This document shows, piece after piece, positions 1 through 7,884 of a stretch of DNA of 64,000 nt; positions within the stretch are counted from its first letter, which is position 1, and each line of letters begins with the position of its first letter. The notes beneath the pieces are model-generated. The model did not search any database, was not told where the DNA came from, and saw only the letters and a program-made list of their open reading frames with translations. This DNA is from Umezawaea beigongshangensis. Lineage in GTDB: Bacteria; Actinomycetota; Actinomycetes; Mycobacteriales; Pseudonocardiaceae. The DNA lies in assembly GCF_016464305.1 (NCBI RefSeq), contig NZ_JAEIOJ010000009.1, positions 124,001-188,000 on the forward strand, given 5' to 3'. The translations under genes were made by a program, and so were the position numbers.

Positions 1-96
1 CAGGTCGGTCAGGCTCTCCGGGTCGCGATCGTGGACGTCGACCCGGTCGAACGGCGCACCACGCTCTCGCGTCGGCACGCCGCCCCGCAGTCCTGA
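1..96 (+). CDS. C-terminal tail of an S1-domain-like protein (partial)
   Basis: The first 32 codons are open from base 1 to a TGA at 94-96. They encode VGQALRVAIVDVDPVERR followed by TTLSRR. The pattern of a beta strand, VDVDP, then a basic TLS turn is typical of the last strands of an S1 RNA-binding OB fold. The start lies outside the window, so the full protein cannot be named; a ribosomal S1-like or other OB-fold protein is possible. Assignment rests only on this short motif. Confidence 0.4.
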   Translation, partial: QVGQALRVAIVDVDPVERRTTLSRRHAAPQS

Positions 97-234
97 TCCG
101 AGCCGTGCCCCCGACACCGGACTGATCGCCGTCGACGCCGGACTGCCCGCGTTGCGCAGCGGGGAGCAGACACGTCACCGACCCGCCGGTGCTTCTGCGA
201 CCCGGCACCAGAAGCGAGTCCGCACCTCGCGGTG

Positions 235-1176
235 TCACCCCGTGACGATGGGGACGAAGCGGCCGTAGTGGAGTTGCTGGGCGAGCAGGACGGTGGCGGT
301 GGGTCCGTGCCGGTGTTTGGCGAGGATCAGGTCGGCTTCACCGGCCCGCGGGTCGTCTCGGTCCCAGGCGTCGGGGCGGTGGATCAGCAGGACGTGGTCG
401 GCCACGTGGGCGATGGTTCCGGAATCGCGGAGATCGGCGAGGCTCGGCGGTGGCGGGACGGGTTGCCGGGGGCCGGGGTTGACGGACAGCTGGGCGGTGG
501 TGACGATCGCGGTGCCGGTGTCCAGGGCGAGCCGCTTCAACCGCCGGGTGACCTCGGCGACCTCGCGTTCGCGGTTCTCGTAGGGCGTGTCGCGGCGAGC
601 GGTGACCATGTGGAGGGAGTCGACGACGACGAGCCGCACGTCCTGATCCGCGGCCAGCGTCGTGACGGTGTCGGTCAGGGCGGTGATGTCCGGGTCGGCC
701 AGGCGGGTGATGACGACGGACTTGTCCTGGATGGCGGTCATCCGTTTCGCCACGCGGCTCCGGTCGGCTTCGGTCAGCTGGCCCGACCGCGCGTCCGCGA
801 GGCGAATCCTGGCCTCGGCGCTGATCAGCCGCCGGGTGATCGCCTCCGCTGTGTCGTCCAGCGACAAGTAAGCGGCGGGAACGTCGTGGCGGAAGGCCGC
901 CCTGCGGAGGAAGTCCAGGGCCAGGGTGCTGGAACCGACGCCGGGATGAGCCCCGATCACGGTCAGCGATCCGCGCGGCAGGCCGTTCGTGACCGCGTCG
1001 AGCTCGGCGAAGCCCGTCGGGATGTCGTGCGCGGCGCCCCCGCGGCCGGCGGCGGTGTCCAACTCCTCCAGCGTCGCCCGGAGCACGTCGTCGAACTGCC
1101 CGTCCCGGTGCGACTCGACGACCTGCTCGGTGCGGGCGGCAGCAGGATCCGGGTCTGCCTCGGAAGAAGTTGTCAC
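235..1176 (-). CDS. DnaB-like helicase C-terminal (RecA-fold) ATPase, 313 aa
   Basis: The protein matches the C-terminal RecA-like motor domain of replicative DnaB helicases without the N-terminal primase-interaction domain. Visible elements are IPTGFAELDAVTNGLPRGSL (about residues 50-69), a Walker A-like loop GAHPGVGSST, a Walker B-like strand VRLVVVDSLHMV, and the DnaB-type segment LADLRDSGTIAHVADHVLLI with HRPD. The loop carries Ser where DnaB proteins have the ATP-binding Lys (normally GxGKS/T). The chosen GTG at 1174-1176 precedes a plausible short acidic leader; the reading frame stays open far upstream, but that part has no recognisable domain. Such stand-alone paralogues are common in actinomycetes and their role is unclear. 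ATPase activity is doubtful given the missing Lys. Confidence 0.8.
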   Translation of the reverse strand: MTTSSEADPDPAAARTEQVVESHRDGQFDDVLRATLEELDTAAGRGGAAHDIPTGFAELDAVTNGLPRGSLTVIGAHPGVGSSTLALDFLRRAAFRHDVPAAYLSLDDTAEAITRRLISAEARIRLADARSGQLTEADRSRVAKRMTAIQDKSVVITRLADPDITALTDTVTTLAADQDVRLVVVDSLHMVTARRDTPYENREREVAEVTRRLKRLALDTGTAIVTTAQLSVNPGPRQPVPPPPSLADLRDSGTIAHVADHVLLIHRPDAWDRDDPRAGEADLILAKHRHGPTATVLLAQQLHYGRFVPIVTG

Positions 1177-1863
1177 CCGGCCTTTATATCCACTTCCGCA
1201 GACGCGGCTCGCACAGCACTCACCTCGATCCGCCAGGCCGGTGACGTGGTGCCTCTCGTCCGTCTGCCGCTCGACGCGGTGCACCACACCACACCGACGC
1301 CGGATCGCGAGGAGCGCTCCGGGAAGGCGGCGCTGCGCGGGGTCGGCGCGCGGGTTCGCGTCCTGCCGGCACTCACCGATGTGATCGACCAGCACGAGGC
1401 TCCGGCGGTTCAACTCGGGGTTCGAAGCGACAGTGCCGATTTCGGGAGCGTCGTGGACAGCGGGTGCGCGAGAGCGACGTCGCGCACCCGGCTCGACGAG
1501 TTGAACTTTCCGGGGTCGAGCTTGCCGCTGGCGACTCGGGGCGTCAGACGATGCGCGTGACACGATCGTCGACTCGCCACCGGTCCGGTCCGCTCCCCCG
1601 CTCCGCCGACCTGGTTCCTCTCCAGGAGGTCGACACGGGTCGGCCCGGCCTCGTCGAGGTGCGGTCGCCGAGAGCGGTGCGCGCGTCCAGGCCGGTGAGG
1701 TCGCCGTACGCTGGGCGTCGAGGGCGTGGAGGTTCAGGGCCAGCCCCGCGGCCGGCACCGGCAGGACGGTCACAGCGCGGGAAGTGCCGACGGTCCGGCT
1801 CCGTTCGTCCTGGAGCCCGGACCACCCTCCTGACAGGAGTGCACGGGGAAGGACGGTGAGACG
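1177..1863. other. 687-base gap with no recognised gene
   Basis: Both strands are open over long stretches only because of high GC. No frame shows a recognisable domain or a convincing ribosome-binding site. It probably holds the upstream regions of the DnaB-like gene and of the IclR regulator gene, possibly with decayed sequence. Confidence 0.4.
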
Positions 1864-2595
1864 ATGAGCGGACGGTCGCTCGGACGCGGGGTCTTGGACG
1901 GGGCCTTCTCGATCCTCGGTGCTCTGGAGGCCTCCGGTGCCCCTGTGCGCTGCGCCGAGATCACGCGCGCGACGGGTATACCCAAGCAGACCGTGTCCCG
2001 GTTGCTGGCACAGCTGGAGGCGCGCGGTGCCGTGGAGCGGGTCGGCGAGGGGTTCGCACTCGGCTCCGGCCTGTTCCGCCTCGGATCGCGCTGGTCCGGA
2101 GCGCAACTGGCCGCAGCGGGTCAACCCGTCCTGGCGGAGCTGCACCGACGGACGGGAGCGACCGTGCACCTCGCGGTCATGGTCGACGACGCCGTCTGCT
2201 ACGTGGCCAAGCTCGTGGGGCGGGACGGGAACGTCGCCCCTTCGGAGGTCGGACGCCTTCAGCCGCCGGCCGGCAGCGCGGTCGGCAGGGTCCTCCTCGC
2301 GGGGCTCCCTCCGGAACAGCGCGGGCGCGTGCTGGCCTCCGTGACCGACCGGGAGATCGCGAAACGCGCTCGTGCGGCCCTCGACGGGTTCACCCGATCC
2401 GGCGTGGCCTTCGACCACGAAGAGGTGAGTGCCGGGCTGTGCTGCGCCGCCGCGCCCGTCGTGGCCCGCCGCGGGTCCATCACCGGGGCGCTGTCGGTGT
2501 CCGTCCCGGCGTCCCGGCCGCTGTCCCCACTGGCGGACCAGGTTCGTGCAGCCGCCAGGGCGCTCTCGCGTCTTCGCGAGGCCGTCTCACCGTGA
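1864..2595 (+). CDS. IclR-family transcriptional regulator, 243 aa
   Basis: The N-terminus is a winged helix-turn-helix of IclR type: ITRATGIPKQTVSRLLAQLE (about residues 37-56), followed by the wing. The rest is the IclR effector-binding fold, with LAVMVDDAVCYVAKLVGR, then PAGSAVGRVLLAGLPPEQR, and the late motif GLCCAAAPVVARRGSITGAL, where these proteins normally bind a small carboxylate. It lies 116 bases upstream of a nitrilase and a PLP-dependent dehydratase on the same strand. IclR proteins often control adjacent catabolic genes, so it probably regulates that pair; this is inference from position. The length is normal for the family. Confidence 0.9.
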   Translation: MSGRSLGRGVLDGAFSILGALEASGAPVRCAEITRATGIPKQTVSRLLAQLEARGAVERVGEGFALGSGLFRLGSRWSGAQLAAAGQPVLAELHRRTGATVHLAVMVDDAVCYVAKLVGRDGNVAPSEVGRLQPPAGSAVGRVLLAGLPPEQRGRVLASVTDREIAKRARAALDGFTRSGVAFDHEEVSAGLCCAAAPVVARRGSITGALSVSVPASRPLSPLADQVRAAARALSRLREAVSP

Positions 2596-2711
2596 ACCGC
2601 CGTGAAGCGGGTCGACCGTCCCGTCGCAGTTCGAGCCGGCTACTGCCCCGCGTGTCCCGCTGAACGGGGCGACGGCTTCCCCAGCTGCGTCGTCGTCGGC
2701 ATCCTCACGGC

Positions 2712-3824
2712 ATGACCGGTGACGACAGCACTCACGACAGCACGGGCACGGGCACGGGCACGGGCCGGGCGAGAGTCGTTCGGGCAGGCGTGGTGCAGGC
2801 CGCTCCGGTTCCGTTCGATCCGGTGGCCACGCTGCGCGTCGTGGAGCGGTGGCTGTCCGAGGCGGCCGAGCGGAACCTGGATCTCGTGGTGTTCCCCGAG
2901 GCGTTCGTCGGCGGCTACCCCAAGGGGTCGGCGTTCGGGGGAGTCGTGGGCGACCGGACCCCCGCGGGACGGGACGAGTTCGCCCGGTACTGGAACGGCG
3001 CCGTGGAGGTGCCCGGTCCCGTCACGGACCGCTTGGGCGAACTGGCGGCCGATACCCGCACGCACCTGGTCATCGGCGTCGTCGAACGGGAGTACGGCAC
3101 GCTCTACTGCACGGTCCTGTTCTTCTCCGACACGGGAGTCCTGCTCGGGAAGCGGCGCAAGCTCGTGCCCACCGGTGCCGAGCGGATGATCTGGGGGTTC
3201 GGCGACGGCTCGACCCTCGGGGTGCACGGCACCGAGCTCGGCAGACTCGGGGCCGTGATCTGCTGGGAGAACCTCATGCCCGCGCTGCGGTTGGCCATGT
3301 ACGCGCAAGGCGTCGAGCTGTACTGCGCGCCGACAGCGGACAGCAGGGAAAGCCACCACGCGACCATGCGCCACATCGCCGTGGAGGGCAGGTGCTTCGT
3401 GCTGGCGGCGAACCAGTACCTGCGCACGGGGGACTTCCCCCCGGACCACCCCACGCCGTACGGCGACGACCCGGCGCAACTCGTCTCGCGGGGTGGTAGC
3501 AGCATCATCGGCCCGCTGGGCGAGGTGCTGGCCGGTCCCGTCCTGGACCAGGAGGCCCTGCTGACCGCGGACCTCGACATGGCGCTGATCCCCCGCGCTC
3601 GCTACGACTTCGACGCCGTCGGCCACTACGCGCGGCCCGACGTCTTCCGCCTCCAGGTGGACACCACGGCCCGCCGCGCCGTGCAGATCACCGGCGGGCC
3701 GAGCGCCTCCCCCTCGGGCGAACCTCCCGACACGTTCACCTCGTCGGGTGTCACGCCCGGCGACACGACCGACACGTCCGTCCTCCTTCACGGGTGGTCC
3801 GGCCCCCTCGGACACCGCTCATGA
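2712..3824 (+). CDS. Nitrilase / carbon-nitrogen hydrolase, 370 aa
   Basis: All three catalytic residues of the nitrilase superfamily are visible: Glu in LDLVVFPEAFVGGYPKG (about residues 57-73), Lys in GKRRKLVPTGAERMIWGFGD (about 148-167), and Cys in GAVICWENLMP (about 182-192). The GYPKG and KLVPT..ER..WG signatures fit the true nitrilase branch, which hydrolyses organic nitriles to carboxylic acid and ammonia, rather than amidases or beta-ureidopropionases. A leader of about 30 residues containing a (Thr-Gly)n tract from a CACGGG hexamer repeat (2741-2764) precedes the domain, so the true start may be further in. The stop overlaps the next gene's ATG (ATGA), indicating translational coupling. 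Confidence 0.9.
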   Translation: MTGDDSTHDSTGTGTGTGRARVVRAGVVQAAPVPFDPVATLRVVERWLSEAAERNLDLVVFPEAFVGGYPKGSAFGGVVGDRTPAGRDEFARYWNGAVEVPGPVTDRLGELAADTRTHLVIGVVEREYGTLYCTVLFFSDTGVLLGKRRKLVPTGAERMIWGFGDGSTLGVHGTELGRLGAVICWENLMPALRLAMYAQGVELYCAPTADSRESHHATMRHIAVEGRCFVLAANQYLRTGDFPPDHPTPYGDDPAQLVSRGGSSIIGPLGEVLAGPVLDQEALLTADLDMALIPRARYDFDAVGHYARPDVFRLQVDTTARRAVQITGGPSASPSGEPPDTFTSSGVTPGDTTDTSVLLHGWSGPLGHRS

Positions 3825-4783
3825 GCGCACAGCCCGTCACCGTCCCCACCTTGCGGGACATCGAGCGCGCGGCCGTGCGGATTCGCGACGTGGTGCGCCG
3901 CACACCCGTGATCCGGGTGGCGGCCGGGGAGTTGGACGTGCCCGTCCCCGTCGTCGTGAAGCTGGAACTCCTCCAGCACACCGGCTCCTTCAAGGTCCGC
4001 GGCGCGTCCAACGCGCTCGCCCTCCTGCGCACCGCGGAACGCGGCGCCCCGACCGCCGGCGTCTGCTGCGCGTCGGGGGGCAACCACGGGGCCGCCGTGG
4101 CCTGGGCGGCGCGCGAAGCTGGCCTGCCGGCCACCGTGTTCGTGCCCGACTTCTCCCCCGAGGTCAAGACCGACGTCGTCGAAACCCTCGGCGCACGCCT
4201 GCGCCGCGTCGAAGGCTTCTACGCCGACGCACTGGCGGCCAGCCAGGACCACGCCCGGCGCGAGGGCGCCGTCCACGTCGACGCCTACGACGACCCGCAG
4301 ACGGTGGCGGGGCAGGGCACGCTCGGCCTGGAACTCGCCGAGCAGGTACCGGAGGGGCAGCCCGTGCTGGTCGGGTGCGGCGGAGGAGGCCTGTACGCGG
4401 GGGTCGCCCTGGCGCTGGACGGACGCAACCGCGTGATCGCAGCCGAACCGTCCTCGGCGCCCTCGCTCACAGCAGCGCTGGAGGCGGGAGAACCGGTGGA
4501 CGTGGAAGTCGGCGGCATCGCCGTGGACAGCTTGGGCGCTCGCCGAGCGGGGCGCATAGCCACCGCTGTCGGCCTCTCGCTCGGAACGAAGACCCTCACC
4601 GTCGCCGACGAGGACATCGCCGCCGCCCGCGCACTCCTGTGGCAGCGGCTGCGCGTCGTGGCAGAGCCCGGCGGAGCCACCGCCCTCGCCGCGCTGCTCG
4701 CCCACCCCGAACGCTTCCCGGACGGGGCCACCGTCGTCGTCTCAGGAGCCAACGCAGCACCCTCGTCACCCACCGGCTTCTGA
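3821..4783 (+). CDS. PLP-dependent serine/threonine dehydratase-like enzyme, 320 aa
   Basis: This is a fold-type II PLP enzyme. The Schiff-base lysine is in TGSFKVRGASNAL (about residue 54), the substrate/PLP loop in CCASGGNHGAAVAWAA (about 78-93), and the glycine-rich phosphate loop in LVGCGGGGLYAG (about 185-196). The family deaminates serine or threonine to the 2-oxo acid, or acts as a racemase or related lyase; the exact substrate is not decided by sequence. The ATG at 3821 overlaps the nitrilase stop as ATGA. An in-frame upstream ATG at 3794 exists but lacks family similarity. Coupling to a nitrilase and an upstream IclR regulator suggests a small nitrile or amino-acid catabolic operon. 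Confidence 0.87.
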   Translation: MSAQPVTVPTLRDIERAAVRIRDVVRRTPVIRVAAGELDVPVPVVVKLELLQHTGSFKVRGASNALALLRTAERGAPTAGVCCASGGNHGAAVAWAAREAGLPATVFVPDFSPEVKTDVVETLGARLRRVEGFYADALAASQDHARREGAVHVDAYDDPQTVAGQGTLGLELAEQVPEGQPVLVGCGGGGLYAGVALALDGRNRVIAAEPSSAPSLTAALEAGEPVDVEVGGIAVDSLGARRAGRIATAVGLSLGTKTLTVADEDIAAARALLWQRLRVVAEPGGATALAALLAHPERFPDGATVVVSGANAAPSSPTGF

Positions 4784-4792
4784 GGAGCCGCT

Positions 4793-4885
4793 GTCCTGCG
4801 GGATCTGCGCGACGTCCGGCTCCCGGCCACGGCGGAGGAGCCGGAGCAGGTCGAGACCGGCGCCGTCGCGGGATTCGTGCCGCGG
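4793..4885 (+). pseudogene. Possible remnant of a phage-type tyrosine recombinase N-terminus
   Basis: The frame starting at 4793 reads LRDLRDVRLPATAEEP, then EQVETGAVAGFV. This resembles the start of actinobacterial phage integrases, which recall as LPATAEELEQFETDVLAGFV. Similarity ends abruptly and no catalytic Arg/His/Tyr region follows. If real, it is a decayed fragment of a mobile element directly after the dehydratase gene. The match is short and made from memory. Confidence 0.3.
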
Positions 4886-5419
4886 AGGGGGTCCCCGGAG
4901 GCGGAAGCCCGCACGGACCTCCCGCGGCGGTGGTCGCGCACCCTCCGACGCCGGGGTGCGCTCGGCCCGCCTCACGAACCGGTGCCGCGCCGCGCAGCAG
5001 TGGAGTCGTCGCACGACCCGTTGGCGTCCGGGTCCTCGCTCTGCCGCCGCATCCCGCAGCGCGCTCCGCCCAGCCACCCCGAGACTCACCGGCGCCACTG
5101 CCGGTACCGTTGTCCTGATCACGGACCGCCCGCGGTCGTGGTGCTGTCGCGCGGTACCCGCGACTCAGCCGATCCCGGGGCGATCGGTGACGTCACCCGC
5201 CCCACCCCCGGAAGGTCGCCGAGTGCTCGACACCGCCGACTCGTGGTCGACCACCACCGGTTCCGCGGTGAGGGTCGCACCGCTCGGTGCGCGCCGCACC
5301 GCAACCGCGGCGAACCGCACCCGCACCAGCGGCGCCGTCCAGCGCCGGCAAGCCAGCTCCAGCGGCTGGACCGCACGCGCCGCCGACGTCGGTGGACGAG
5401 ACCGGAAGGACGCACACCC
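4886..5419. other. 534-base gap with no recognised gene
   Basis: No frame on either strand carries a recognisable domain. The sequence follows the possible integrase remnant and runs up to the P-loop kinase start. It may be decayed mobile-element or spacer DNA. Confidence 0.35.
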
Positions 5420-5965
5420 GTGATCTCAGCACCGGAGCAGGCCGTCGTCCTGATCACCGGGATTCAAGCGGCCGGGAAGTCGACCACCGCACAGCTGCTG
5501 GCCGAACGCCTGCCGCGCTCGGTGCACCTGCGAGGTGACCTGTTCCGGCGGATGGTGGTCAACGGCAGAGCGGACATGACTCCCGAACCGTCCGAGGAGG
5601 CGGTGCGGCAACTGCGCCTGCGCTACCGGCTGACCGCGGCCGCAGCCGACGACTACTTCCGGGAGGGGTTCACCGTCATCGCCCAGGACGTCGTCCTCGG
5701 CGAGCACCTCACCGACGTGGTCCAGATGATCCAGCAGCGGCCGCTGCTGGTCGTGGTGCTCGCCCCGCGGGTCAGCGCCATCGCCGCCAGGGAGGCCGGG
5801 CGGGGGAAGAACGCCTACGGCGAATGGACGATCAACCTCCTCGACCGCGGCCTGCGCCACGACACACCACGCCTCGGCCTCTGGCTCGACACCTCCGACC
5901 AGACCCCGGAGGACACCGTGGAAGAGATCATCGACCGCGCGTGGACCGAGGCCCGCGTTCCCTGA
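5420..5965 (+). CDS. P-loop kinase-like AAA protein, 181 aa
   Basis: The GTG at 5420 opens a compact P-loop NTPase: VVLITGIQAAGKSTTAQLLA contains the Walker A (GIQAAGKST, about residues 15-23). It is followed by LRGDLFRRMV and a second core strand FTVIAQDVVLGEHL. The lid-like segment AREAGRGKNAYG and overall size fit small kinases of the chloramphenicol phosphotransferase / gluconate kinase / zeta-like group. These phosphorylate small molecules such as antibiotics, sugars or nucleotides; the substrate cannot be read from the sequence. It stands alone, and the reading frame upstream of 5420 has no domain, which supports this start. Confidence 0.8.
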   Translation: MISAPEQAVVLITGIQAAGKSTTAQLLAERLPRSVHLRGDLFRRMVVNGRADMTPEPSEEAVRQLRLRYRLTAAAADDYFREGFTVIAQDVVLGEHLTDVVQMIQQRPLLVVVLAPRVSAIAAREAGRGKNAYGEWTINLLDRGLRHDTPRLGLWLDTSDQTPEDTVEEIIDRAWTEARVP

Positions 5966-6367
5966 ACGAGCGAGAGCTCCACCTGTCGCAGGACGGCCCC
6001 GGCACCGGGGACCGGGGCCACCGCGGATGAACACGCCGTCGTCGACCGCGCTCGTGTCCACCCATGCCGCGGGATCGACGAGGATCTTTCGGGACGTGCC
6101 GTCCGCTGCCCGGTCGGGTCGAGCGCCGTGCTCGTCAACCGGGACGTTCGACGACGCGTAGTCGGCTGCGGCCAGCAGGACCACCCGGGTGTGGAAGCGC
6201 GGAGTCGCAGTCCCACCACGATCGCGAGGAGCGGGAGCGAGCGCGGCGTGCGCCCGGCAAGATCTCGGTCCTCCGGTGTTCCGCCGGTCCTGCCCAGCAG
6301 CACGCCGCACGGCCGTTCCTCGGCCCCGCCCTCGTCCACCAGCCCGATCGCTCCCACTCCCCGTCCG
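5966..6367. other. 402-base gap with no recognised gene
   Basis: The overlapping open frames here have no recognisable motif on either strand. It separates the kinase gene from a small minus-strand membrane-protein candidate. Confidence 0.35.
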
Positions 6368-6580
6368 TCACCTCCGGACGCGCTGGTCCGACGCGCGCGG
6401 CGCTGCGAGTTCGGCCGTCTGCCGCCGTTCCAGCCGCAGCCGGGCGTTGGAGACCAGCGCGATCGCGACAGCGACGGAGACGACGGAGATCCGCGCCCAC
6501 AGGGGGACGTCGAAAGCGGCCAGCACGACCCCCAGATCCAGGTACAGCACACCCTCGACCACAGCCAGAGCTCTGCTCAC
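6368..6580 (-). CDS. Small putative membrane protein, 70 aa
   Basis: From a GTG at 6578-6580 the frame encodes two hydrophobic stretches, VVEGVLYLDLGVVLAAFDV and WARISVVSVAVAIALVSNA, followed by the basic tail RLRLERR. This is a plausible two-helix inner-membrane protein. I do not recognise the family. No strong Shine-Dalgarno sequence is visible, and the frame stays open further upstream with low-complexity Ala/Arg-rich sequence, so both start and reality are uncertain. Confidence 0.35.
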   Translation of the reverse strand: MSRALAVVEGVLYLDLGVVLAAFDVPLWARISVVSVAVAIALVSNARLRLERRQTAELAAPRASDQRVRR

Positions 6581-6821
6581 CCGATCGACCCCACTGCGCC
6601 GGAGAGGAGTGCGACCAGGACCACGAGCGGGCGCGGGCGGCTGCGCTGTCACCTCGCCGACGACGCTCTGGACCGGACGGGCCGTCGTCGTGTTCGCGGC
6701 TCTCGTCCTCGCCGCAGCACGGCAGGGGCCGACGTGGAACTCGGCGGCGGCTGCCCACCCCGCTGGACCTCTTCCGCACCCGTCCGTCTCCGATCCGGCG
6801 CCGTGCCGACGCATCGTCGGG

Positions 6822-7622
6822 TCAGTCGTGATCAGCCAGGTGGATTCCCAGGTCGGTGCGGCCGGGCATCAGGTCCTCCCGCAGCGCGCGCGTGTTGCCG
6901 TAGTCGCCGTCGCGCAGCCGCCGGAACCTCCGGGCGGGTTCGGCGGCGACACCGCCGAGTCTGGTGACCAGACGCTCGACCTGGTGCTCGACGCCGTCGA
7001 GCCCCAGCGCGTCGGCGTCGTGGACCACGTGCAGGTCCAGAGCTTCGATCCCGACGTACCACAGGATGCCGTGGGTGAGGGGGAAGAGCAGGGAATCGAG
7101 GTCGCCGCTGATGCCGCGCCGTCCGACGGAGCGCTCGTCCTCACCGGCGGTGACCACGATCAGCGCCTTGCGCCCGACCAGTCCGCCGTCGCCGTACCGG
7201 CGGGGCACGCCGAGTTCGGGGTCGAGGTCGCCGTAGGCGAACCCGTTGGTCAGCACCCGGTCGAACCACCCCTTGAGGATCGCCGGCGGTCCGTACCACC
7301 ACAGCGGGAACTGCAGGACGAGCAGCTCCGCCGCCGCGAGCTTGGCCTGCTCCTCACGGACGTCGGCCGGCAGCTGCCCGCGGGCGTGGGCCTCCCCGGC
7401 CAGGTCGGCGATGCTCCCCTCGCGTCCCGACGGTTCCCCCAGGTCGCGTTCGGACAGCACGGGGTCGAAGCCCTGGGCCCAGAGGTCCGAGACCGCCACC
7501 TCGTACTGCTGCGACAACGCCTTGGTCCCGGCCTGCAGGAGGCGGTCGTTCAACGATCCCCGACGCGGGTGCGCGTACACCCACAGAGCGGTGCCGGGCT
7601 CCGGCGGATGAACGATGGTCAT
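6822..7622 (-). CDS. Flavodoxin-fold NAD(P)H:quinone oxidoreductase, 266 aa
   Basis: The protein has the MdaB/KefF-type (flavodoxin_2) signature. It starts with ALWVYAHPRRGSLNDRLLQA (about residues 12-31), where such enzymes bind FMN phosphate. LLVLQFPLWWYGPPAILKGW (about 100-119) is the isoalloxazine-contact loop, and FAYGDL follows. GRKALIVVTAGEDER is a later core strand. The enzyme class transfers two electrons from NAD(P)H to quinones or nitro compounds in the cytoplasm and is protective. The ATG at 7620-7622 has a good GAGGTGAC ribosome-binding site 5 bases upstream. It is divergent from the sensor kinase gene, so the 262-base intergenic region holds promoters for both. Confidence 0.88.
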   Translation of the reverse strand: MTIVHPPEPGTALWVYAHPRRGSLNDRLLQAGTKALSQQYEVAVSDLWAQGFDPVLSERDLGEPSGREGSIADLAGEAHARGQLPADVREEQAKLAAAELLVLQFPLWWYGPPAILKGWFDRVLTNGFAYGDLDPELGVPRRYGDGGLVGRKALIVVTAGEDERSVGRRGISGDLDSLLFPLTHGILWYVGIEALDLHVVHDADALGLDGVEHQVERLVTRLGGVAAEPARRFRRLRDGDYGNTRALREDLMPGRTDLGIHLADHD

Positions 7623-7872
7623 ACGTCACCTCTGCGTGAAGAGCGCTTGCGTGTCACAGCTCCAGTGAAGCGACGAACAACGAGACGCGGAATGGTCCAC
7701 GCTCTCGATCCGATGTGCGATCGTCCGAAGATCGCGGCACGGACGCCCTCCGCCGGGCAGGACGTGCGGCGAGTCACCCACCCCGCCGCAGGCGGTCGCC
7801 GGCGTGCGAGCACCTCCGCCCGCGGTGCCGGCACCTCCTGCCTCGGGCCGATCCGGCGGGGCGGGGCTCTCG

Positions 7873-7878
7873 TATCAT
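7873..7878 (+). promoter_or_regulatory. Candidate -10 element for a leaderless sensor-kinase mRNA
   Basis: TATCAT ends 6 bases before the GTG at 7885. Transcription would start at or next to the start codon, giving a leaderless mRNA as is common in actinomycetes. No clear -35 hexamer is visible 17 bases upstream. Confidence 0.3.
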
Positions 7879-7884
7879 CAGCGG

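Noticed and set aside
1417-1427. GGGGTTCGAAG looks like a tRNA T-loop
   Set aside because: No acceptor stem, anticodon arm or CCA-side pairing could be found around it on either strand.
2741-2764. Four CACGGG hexamers, considered as a regulatory or CRISPR-like repeat
   Set aside because: It lies inside the nitrilase N-terminus and encodes a Thr-Gly run; it is a simple microsatellite with no spacers.
4784-5419. Intact mobile element in the gap after the dehydratase gene
   Set aside because: Only a short integrase-like N-terminus is seen; there are no terminal repeats, transposase or attachment site.
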